Shown: in pieces, positions 53,461 to 61,200 of the stretch
Layout of the letters: every line of letters starts with the position of its first letter
How positions within the stretch are numbered: position 1 is the stretch's first letter
Assembly (NCBI GenBank): GCA_965243755.1
Contig: CBDEVW010000002.1
Location: 806,001 to 870,000 of the forward strand
Reading direction: 5' to 3'
DNA: 64,000 nucleotides
Source: JANSWY01 sp965243755
GTDB taxonomy: Bacteria; Bacteroidota; Bacteroidia; Cytophagales; Cyclobacteriaceae
Position numbers and translations under genes: made by a program
The notes under the pieces: model-generated
The model's input: the letters and a program-made list of their open reading frames with translations, nothing else
What the model was told of the DNA's origin: nothing
Database searches by the model: none

Positions 53461-54549
53461 TTACAGAATCAGTTGAAATTGCTGTTCGTCAAGAATATTT
53501 CCATTGACCTGAATGGCCACCCGATGCTCTCCTGCGTAGTATTTTCTGGTATTGATAGGAATAAAGTGATGAGCTTTCCTGACAGGGACTGTTTCCCCGG
53601 GATTTATTTTTAAGGACTTCAGTTTAAAAACTTTTGGAACCAGCGTCCCATTTTGTTTCTGGTGGTAAATGATGTAATCTACCATCACCTGAGCAGGTTT
53701 CTTCGACTTGTTTTTGATCGAAAAACAGATATCGATGGCGTTACCAAATTTCACTTTAGATGGGATCCTGGCAAATGAGTCCAGTACAAGCTCCGTACTG
53801 TGATAACCAAGAATCGTCAGCGCTTTTTGATTGCCCTGTTTGACTAGTGTCCTGAGCCCTTGTTTTACAATCCAGTGTGTGTTCTCGGAGGTTTTTTTCA
53901 TCCAGGGCGAAACCAGGTCAAGCACAACTTGTGGATTGTCTTTACTAATGTCATTGATATGATTGGCAACACTTTTTCTTACATATATTTCAGGGTCATC
54001 TTTGAGGTTCTCAAGAATTGGCAAAACGGGCGAGGGGTCATTGATAAATTCTGGTAATGCCATGGACCAGGGTAATCTTGGCCTACTGCCTTCACTGGAC
54101 AGTCGCCTCACATGATAATTGGGATGTGTTGACCAGTCACGCATTTTTTTCATGCCCAGTTCAGGATACTTTTTAATCAATGGTCTGATGGCAAATTCTG
54201 AACTACCATGTTGGGTAAACAATTCCAGGGCTTCAAGGGATAACTCAGGGTGATCAAGTCCAAATTGTCGGACATAATCCGATAACAACATGCCATCAAA
54301 TCCACCAAAATGATGGCAAACCGAACGTAAAATGGCTATAGCGCTCTCGTAATTTGTAGCTAATTGTTCATTCAGAACCTGAGAAGCGTGTGACATTCTT
54401 TCGGTAAGTGACCGATTTGGCCATTGCTCGTCATATAATCTTTGAATGAATTCTGAACATTGAAATGATGGATAGACTTTCTCAATCTCCTGACCAAGTT
54501 GAACGAAGAAAGGCTTTTGTAGCAATTGGTTTTTTAGTGGTTCTGCCAT
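53461..54549 (-). CDS. alkC: DNA alkylation repair glycosylase, AlkC type (HEAT repeats plus Ig-like domain)
   Basis: 362 residues. Residues ~1-260 are HEAT-like helical repeats with the family motif YHVRRLSSEGSRPRLPWSMAL and DDPEIYVRKSVANHINDISK. Residues ~270-362 form a beta-rich Ig-like domain (SIKNKSKKPAQVMVDYIIYH to HRVAIQVNG), which is the hallmark of AlkC rather than AlkD. AlkC removes N3-alkylated purines without flipping the base. It is the second gene of the WYL-led cluster, with an operator of its own at 54587. Confidence 0.88.
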   Translation of the reverse strand: MAEPLKNQLLQKPFFVQLGQEIEKVYPSFQCSEFIQRLYDEQWPNRSLTERMSHASQVLNEQLATNYESAIAILRSVCHHFGGFDGMLLSDYVRQFGLDHPELSLEALELFTQHGSSEFAIRPLIKKYPELGMKKMRDWSTHPNYHVRRLSSEGSRPRLPWSMALPEFINDPSPVLPILENLKDDPEIYVRKSVANHINDISKDNPQVVLDLVSPWMKKTSENTHWIVKQGLRTLVKQGNQKALTILGYHSTELVLDSFARIPSKVKFGNAIDICFSIKNKSKKPAQVMVDYIIYHQKQNGTLVPKVFKLKSLKINPGETVPVRKAHHFIPINTRKYYAGEHRVAIQVNGNILDEQQFQLIL

Positions 54550-54586
54550 TTTTTGAAAGTTTTGATGGCAAAATACATTTGGTGAA

Positions 54587-54602
54587 TGACAGCATTATGT
54601 CA
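54587..54602. promoter_or_regulatory. Palindromic operator upstream of alkC
   Basis: TGACA-GCATTA-TGTCA, with the same spacer length and nearly the same spacer (GCnTTA) as the site at 53418. It ends 38 bases before the alkC ATG and lies between the WYL regulator stop and alkC. Confidence 0.75.
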
Positions 54603-54610
54603 CTGCAAAA

Positions 54611-55576
54611 TTACTTTTCTGCAAGTACACCATGATGTTCAATTAATTCGCTCAATAAATCAGATATTGTTTCTTTGAGCGCTTCAGGTTTAATGATTTC
54701 CACCTGATTGCCATAAGAAAGCAGCCACCTTCCAAAATACTTTAAACTTGGAGTGTAAAATGTCATTTCTACCTGCGATCCAATTGTTCTTTCCTCTACA
54801 AACCCATGGTGGTACACCTGTTCACCCAGGAATCTCGTTACGGTTTTATTGAACCGTACGATGGTTTCCGTTAATTCAGTACCCATAAAATTCCTTTCAA
54901 GGAAATCCATATAATTTGGATGCTTGGATGGATCAAACACTTCCTGTGTCAATTGGATATTCGTGATTCTATCGGATCTGAAGTCCCGGAGATCTTCGCG
55001 TAATCTGCAATACGCAATCAGGTGCCATTTACCACCATAAAATACCAATCCAAGGGGCTCCACATCTCTAGTGGTTGTGGTTTCATTATAGCCTGAGTAA
55101 TAATCGATGCGAATGACTTTTCTTACGGCCAGCGCATATTGCAACTCCTCGATATTAGAGTCAGGAAATCCCGTTTTGGCTACTGTGGGGGGAGGGACAA
55201 TGGAGATGCTTTCTTCCAATCGTTCCAGATACTCTTTGTCCGAATACCTCATCACGGCTTTTACTTTATAGAGTGCTTCCTGAAAAGTATTTGAAGTTCT
55301 TGTGTCGGCATGGTGCTGGATGAATTTAGCTCCCATCAGCAGTGCCGCTGCTTCTTCCTTATTGAATACAACAGGTGGTAAATGGTAACCTTCAACAATA
55401 AAGTAACCCTCCCCGGCATCACCTCCAATAGGCACACCTGATTCCAGCAGTGCTTTGATATCTCTGAAAAGTGTGCGTCTGGTAAGCCCAAACCTGTCTT
55501 CCAGTTCATCCATCGTTACCCTTCTTTTGGTTTGTAGGTGAACAAGAATTGCCGAGAGCCTGTCGATCCGATTCAT
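54611..55576 (-). CDS. YafY-type transcriptional regulator with HTH and WYL domain
   Basis: 321 residues. The winged HTH is at residues 1-60 (LVHLQTKRRVTMDELEDRFGLTRRTLFRDIKALLESG, a continuous match) and the WYL domain at ~140-230 (VRKVIRIDYYSGYN, PLGLVFYGGKWHLIAYCRLR), followed by a WCX extension. WYL regulators sense nucleic acids or ligands linked to DNA damage. It is first in the cluster and probably acts on the TGACA-N6-TGTCA sites. A single half-site TGACA lies upstream of its own start at 55633. Confidence 0.9.
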   Translation of the reverse strand: MNRIDRLSAILVHLQTKRRVTMDELEDRFGLTRRTLFRDIKALLESGVPIGGDAGEGYFIVEGYHLPPVVFNKEEAAALLMGAKFIQHHADTRTSNTFQEALYKVKAVMRYSDKEYLERLEESISIVPPPTVAKTGFPDSNIEELQYALAVRKVIRIDYYSGYNETTTTRDVEPLGLVFYGGKWHLIAYCRLREDLRDFRSDRITNIQLTQEVFDPSKHPNYMDFLERNFMGTELTETIVRFNKTVTRFLGEQVYHHGFVEERTIGSQVEMTFYTPSLKYFGRWLLSYGNQVEIIKPEALKETISDLLSELIEHHGVLAEK

Positions 55577-55720
55577 AAGACGGGGATTTGAATAGTAATT
55601 TAAAGGAATTGCAAACTAAAAATACGAATATATGACAGATAGGTTGAAGGTGTTTATTGACTGTTTTTCAAATGAGTATAAATTTTATCATTTTTGTATT
55701 TCAGCAATCACCTGATTTAA

Positions 55721-57274
55721 ATGAATTCTAATACTATCACATTAACGTTTTTTATTTCACTTACAATTCTTTATTCCGCTGCATTAGGCCAGGATTCATT
55801 GGTTTACCCAACTGAGTTAACATTCGATAATTACCATGAACAGCAGGCATATTGGCAACTGTACAATCAACAAGAGGAGCCATATTTTGAATTGTTCTAT
55901 TTGCTTACTGATAGCAGCATTGATCGAATGAGGAATTATAAAGCACTTCTTTACAGCGAGTTGGAAACAATCAAGCGGGTTAAAAACGAAACGAAGTATG
56001 TAAAGAATATTTACAAAAGGTTGCATGAACGGTTTTTCTCAAAATATGAGGAACGGTCCTTTTTTGCTGATGTTTTTTCCAGCCGTACATATAATTGTGT
56101 GACAGCATGCGCGATTTATGGATTGGCCTTTGACAAACTAGGTATTCCTTTTGAGATAAAAGAAACACCAACACATGTTTATATCATTGCCTACCCGGAC
56201 TCTCACCAGATCAGGATTGAGACTACTGATCCTGTTGGCGGTTTTGCATCTTACAGTCCATTATTCAAACAAGCATTTGTGACACGATTGTTGGAATTAA
56301 AACTGATTGACAATGATGATATGTCTTTAGGTACCAATGCTTTGTTTGATAAATATTATTTTAATGACTCAAAACTGGGGCTTAAAGAACTAGTGGCACT
56401 GCAGTACTACAATGCAGGGTTGTTTGAAGGTGACCAGGCAGAATATTACAAAGCTTACCGTTTGTTGAGTAAAGCGTATGTCCTTTATCCGTCAGATCAA
56501 ACATCGAAATATCTTCTTACCAGTATTATTAATGAGTTGGCAGTGTCAAAGTATGATGAGGAGTATCATATTACATTACTTGCACAACTCCCCAGATACA
56601 AAAAGTTTGAGATTACGAATGACGAAATAGTAGGAGAATTTGGCAGGATCAATGAACAATATTTAATTAATACTTATAATGTTCCACTTTATGATTCCAT
56701 CTATTATAGGTTAACTGCCCAGTTAAATGATTCCAGTGTTGTTAGTGAGATTCACTTTATTTATAACTATGAAAGGGCCAGACTCCTGTTCAACAAAGGT
56801 AAATACATTCAGGCACTACCATTTGCAGAGAAAGCGTTGGAGCAAAAACCTACTCATGTAGATGCTGAAACACTGCTTATCAGTAGTTTCATGAATTATC
56901 TTTCCCAATCCAGAAACCCCGAAAAGGCAATTGAAAAGTTGGAAGCTTACATCAAGAGATTTCACACTCTAAATGAAAACAACCATGTTCAAAAAGCGTG
57001 GCTGAATCTCAATTTATTAGCCATGGAGAAATCTTATGAAGATCAAAATATTGAAGCCGCAAAAACCTATGCAGCTAATTTTGAAAAAGGAGTTGAACGT
57101 AATGAAACAGCTGATTTTGATCGCTTCCTGGTTGGTCGGGCATATTCCACTGGTGCCATTTACTATTTCAAACGAGGTTATTTAAGCTCCGCCCGAAGAT
57201 TACTCAACAAAGGACTGGAGTATGCTCCGGGCAATTATGAATTAAAATCCAGGCTGCAAATGATCAATCGTTAA
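55721..57274 (+). CDS. Secreted transglutaminase-like protein with TPR repeats
   Basis: 517 residues with a signal peptide ending at ALGQ. Residues ~110-180 fit a transglutaminase-like papain fold: Cys126 in YNCVTACAIYGLAFDKLGIPF, His152 in THVYIIAYP and Asp170 in ETTDPVGGF form a plausible triad in the right order. Residues ~230-517 are tetratricopeptide repeats (FNKGKYIQALPFAEKALEQKP; GYLSSARRLLNKGLEYAPGN). It could be a peptidase or amidase held by TPR contacts, but the substrate is unknown. Its stop directly abuts the stop of the opposite gene. Confidence 0.8.
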   Translation: MNSNTITLTFFISLTILYSAALGQDSLVYPTELTFDNYHEQQAYWQLYNQQEEPYFELFYLLTDSSIDRMRNYKALLYSELETIKRVKNETKYVKNIYKRLHERFFSKYEERSFFADVFSSRTYNCVTACAIYGLAFDKLGIPFEIKETPTHVYIIAYPDSHQIRIETTDPVGGFASYSPLFKQAFVTRLLELKLIDNDDMSLGTNALFDKYYFNDSKLGLKELVALQYYNAGLFEGDQAEYYKAYRLLSKAYVLYPSDQTSKYLLTSIINELAVSKYDEEYHITLLAQLPRYKKFEITNDEIVGEFGRINEQYLINTYNVPLYDSIYYRLTAQLNDSSVVSEIHFIYNYERARLLFNKGKYIQALPFAEKALEQKPTHVDAETLLISSFMNYLSQSRNPEKAIEKLEAYIKRFHTLNENNHVQKAWLNLNLLAMEKSYEDQNIEAAKTYAANFEKGVERNETADFDRFLVGRAYSTGAIYYFKRGYLSSARRLLNKGLEYAPGNYELKSRLQMINR

Positions 57275-58036
57275 CTAATTTTCTATCGCAACATTAAATT
57301 TTTTCTGTGCGATGTAATAATCACCTTTAGCAGTCTTTTGGACACCAATGATGTTCAGTTTTTCCATCACAAACATTCCTGGACTGAGGTCATATTGGAT
57401 CAAACCTTTTCCGCCACTGTTTAAAATTTCTTCACATTGCGCATTAAGGAACTGGCCATCCTCAAGATTTCCAACATAATATTTAGCCCTGTGCGCATTT
57501 CTGTCAAAAGCAACTTCTATAGTGTATTTACCTGTGCTACTAATTTGATCGATCACATTTAATTTTAATGCAGGGTATTTTTTTCTCACCTTACCTCTTT
57601 TGGTATACTCAGTAAGCCGTCCCGCAAAATCGTTTTTCCATTCTTGTTCTGATGCTATATTTCCATAGCTGAAATACCTTTTTCTGGTTCCGTGCTTCTT
57701 GCCATTTTTATAGGTTGTCTCCAGTTTTAATTTCCCATTCTCGTAAAACGTCTGGGCCAAACCATCTTTTTTCCCGTTGATATAGTTGATCTTTCGCATT
57801 GGGGTCCCATCAGGATAAAAACTCTGAGCAAGCCCATCCTTCCTCCCATTTTTGTAGGTCACTATACTGTGGATGTTTCCATTAGAATGGTAGGATGTGT
57901 CAATGCCATTTTTCTTTGGTTTTTTCTTTTTTGACAGGTCCACAACTTTTTCTTTATTCCCTGGACTAGTGTCACAGCTTACTACGGCAAACAAAAAAAT
58001 GGTGATAAATACCAGCTTATTGATGAATCGATACAT
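57275..58036 (-). CDS. MORN-repeat (YwqK-type) lipoprotein
   Basis: 253 residues with lipobox VVSC (Cys21). Residues ~47-130 hold four tandem units of the form Y-x-N-G-x-x-x-x-x-x-x-Y-x-N-G-K-K-D-G (for example YKNGRKDGLAQSFYPDGT), the bacterial MORN/YwqK pattern. The last ~100 residues are beta-rich and unrelated. Although YwqK proteins are often labelled antitoxins, there is no toxin partner here. Confidence 0.85.
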   Translation of the reverse strand: MYRFINKLVFITIFLFAVVSCDTSPGNKEKVVDLSKKKKPKKNGIDTSYHSNGNIHSIVTYKNGRKDGLAQSFYPDGTPMRKINYINGKKDGLAQTFYENGKLKLETTYKNGKKHGTRKRYFSYGNIASEQEWKNDFAGRLTEYTKRGKVRKKYPALKLNVIDQISSTGKYTIEVAFDRNAHRAKYYVGNLEDGQFLNAQCEEILNSGGKGLIQYDLSPGMFVMEKLNIIGVQKTAKGDYYIAQKKFNVAIEN

Positions 58037-58204
58037 GGAAATAGTTTTGATGCTAAGTTAGTCATTGAGAAAGTCATCAGAAAACAAATGCTTGATAAAC
58101 CAAAACGATTCCTCGATCAACTGCTACACTTACTCATTTACCACCTGTAAAACCTTTCTGATTCTACAGATTTGATTGTTTTCTTAGACTTACAAATCTG
58201 CACA

Positions 58205-61200
58205 ATGAAAAAACTAATCACACTACTACTAATCTCAATTAGCTCGTATGGGTTAATAGCACAAGACACAGCAAGCGATCTGCTTGTACATTATGCACTC
58301 GACGGAGATGCCGTTGACGCCACAGGAAGTGGCATTGACGGGACCATAACCGGGGCAACTTTCGTGGAAGGATATGATGGGACTGCAGGAGGGGCCTTGT
58401 CCTTTGATGGCGTGGACGATGAAGCCATTTTTGGGGATATGGCATTGGCTGCCGAATCTTATACCATAAGCTTTTGGATCAAAATACCTGAAGTTGCTGT
58501 CTCCAGCACTGGGTATGCCATTTTGTCCAAAAGAGAAGTTTGTACCACAGGTAATTTTTTTGATATACGATATTATAATTCAGAAACGCTCGGTTACGCT
58601 ATAGGATTTGAGCAAAGATCAGATCCTAATGGTAATACAGGCTCTGTGAATACACTGACATACACCAGTCCTGAAGTTTGGACACACATTGCTTTTGTAA
58701 AAGATAACTCTACAACAACTTCCAGAGCTTACATTAACGGACGTTTGGTAAGCGAAGCAGATTGGGCAAACACTGGTACAATCTCCATGGACAATGACGC
58801 CAGTTTGGGGATTGCTACCACGCCTTGTCTGACACAGTCAACAATTTCCCCATTTAATGGGACTATTGATGATATCCGGCTTTATACCAGAGCACTAACC
58901 GCTGAGGACCTTCAGTCTTTGACCAATTTTACTGTCAATGATACTTATCCTTCAGATGGAGCTACTGCAGCCTCTCTTTCGTCGGATGTAGTGATCAACT
59001 TTAATAAATCGCTTGACGAAACTACAGTCAACAATACCAATATAGTAGTGACGGGGAGTACTTCAGGTACATTGAGTCCAACTTTTTCAGGAGGTACTAC
59101 TGATGAACTGATATTGGCCTTTGCTGATGGCCTTCCTGAAAATGAAGAAATTACTGTCAGTCTGTCAAATGTTCAATCTTCGGGCGGAGAGACACTGGAA
59201 ACAACCAGTTTTAGTTTTACCACAGGGACGCTCGATCAGTCCCTGTTGGCTCACTTTCCATTTGATGGAACCACCGATGATGCTTCCGACAATGCATTGT
59301 CATTTGATATCGTAAGCGGAACAACCTTCAGTGCCGACAGACTGGGAGCTCAGGATAGCGCCCTTTCTTTTGATGGGAATGGCGATTATTTATCAATGAA
59401 TGATAATAATATTTTTGATTTTGGTACCTACGAAGATTTTACCATATCCACCTGGTTTAAGGCTTCCGGGGGAGCTGTAACTTCTCAGCAGGCATTTTAT
59501 AACAAATTCAGTAGCAATAGAAGGGTTTTTGCCGGTATAGCGGCAGGCGGACAATTGAAATTCCAGATATCCGGCTATTATGATGTGAGCACTGTTTTAC
59601 TGACCACAGACTCATATGATGATGGTTTTTGGCACCATGCGGCATTTGTTGCTGACAGGACCGGAAGCATGAAAATTTATGTGAATGGGGCGTTGGTTGA
59701 TGAGGCTACCATTGAACGGGTGAATGTAGACAACACAGGAGCTATAAGAATTGGTGCGTTGCAGGATAATACACAGTATTTTAATGGTTCACTGGATGAT
59801 TTCAGAATTTATAATAGGACATTATCAGACACTGAAGTAAGTGATCTTGCCCCATTTTATTTTTCACCATTACCAGCTCCAGGATCCGAGACGGCAAGGA
59901 AAGACGCAAACATTGAAATAGAATTCAGTAAAAAAATAAGCACGGCAACTGCAATAGCAAGCAATTTTGAAGTGACAGGTTCCAAGTCGGGTACGGTCAC
60001 TGTAGCGGTTACCGGTGGTGATTCCAGAAAGATCACCCTGGACCCTGAGACAGATTTTCAACTGGATGAACAGGTTACAGTTTCATTTAGCAACCTGCTT
60101 TCAGATCAGGGAGAAACAATTGCTAATGATAGTTTTTCATTTGAAACAGCAGATATCAACAAGGGGCTAATTGCATGGTATCCATTTGATGGAGACGCCA
60201 CCAATGCTGCAAGTGACGAATATGATGCGACTGTAGTTGGAGCAACACTTATCGCTGATGAGGCCGGAAATGCCAATGCTGCCTATTCATTTGATGGAGA
60301 CGATTATATGAACATTGGGACAATGGACCTAATGAAGTCATCATTTTCCTATGGATTTTGGATGAAACGAGATGAAAATGAAGAAGCCACCGTAATTATT
60401 TCTCAGAGACCATTTTGCAATGCCAGCCAGTTCAATCAGGTAACTTCAGGTTACAGTACGGCGACAGGTAAAATTAATGTAGCATTCACCGTGACAAAAT
60501 CCACTTATGATCCCAAATCAGTTGCTTTTCAGATTACACCGGGAGAATGGACCCATGTAATGATGGTGGCTGACGCCAGCGATAATGAACTCAGAGCTTA
60601 TAAAAATGGAGTGCTTGTAGATACCGAAGCGATTGACGCTTCATACTTCACATCGTTTGAAGAGACCATCGGGATCGGAACAGGAAATGCCTGTATCAAT
60701 GTAGATGGTAGAATAAGACATACCGGCGACCTTGATGATGTAAGGATTTACCCAAGGGCCGTGCAGGAGGAGGAAATCAAAAAACTTTCTGACTTTAGAT
60801 TAGAAGGAAAAAACATTATAAACGGCGGTCAGAACATAGCGGTCTCAAAACCCTTAATTCTGGATTTTAATGAAACTATTGCTCAAACAGGTACTATAAC
60901 CGTAGAGGGCACCACTTCAGGTACGATTTCTACAACAAACACCTTTAGCAATGACACGCTAATGATCAAAGCAGACAATGACTGGCCATTTGATGAAACC
61001 ATTTTAATTACAGTGGAAAACCTTGAAGCTTCAAATGGGGAACTGCTTTCATTTGAATATGAATTTTCTACCACTTCACTGGCAGCTTCCCTCATAACCC
61101 ACTTCACTTTCGATGGGGAGGCCGTTGACAATTCTTCATTTGCACTTGGAGCAACACTTCAGAATGGCGCAGCATTTGGAAAAGACAGACTTAAAACAGA

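Noticed and set aside
57275..58036. YwqK-type protein as the antitoxin of a toxin-antitoxin pair.
   Set aside because: The protein is a lipoprotein with MORN repeats and no toxin-like small gene is adjacent.
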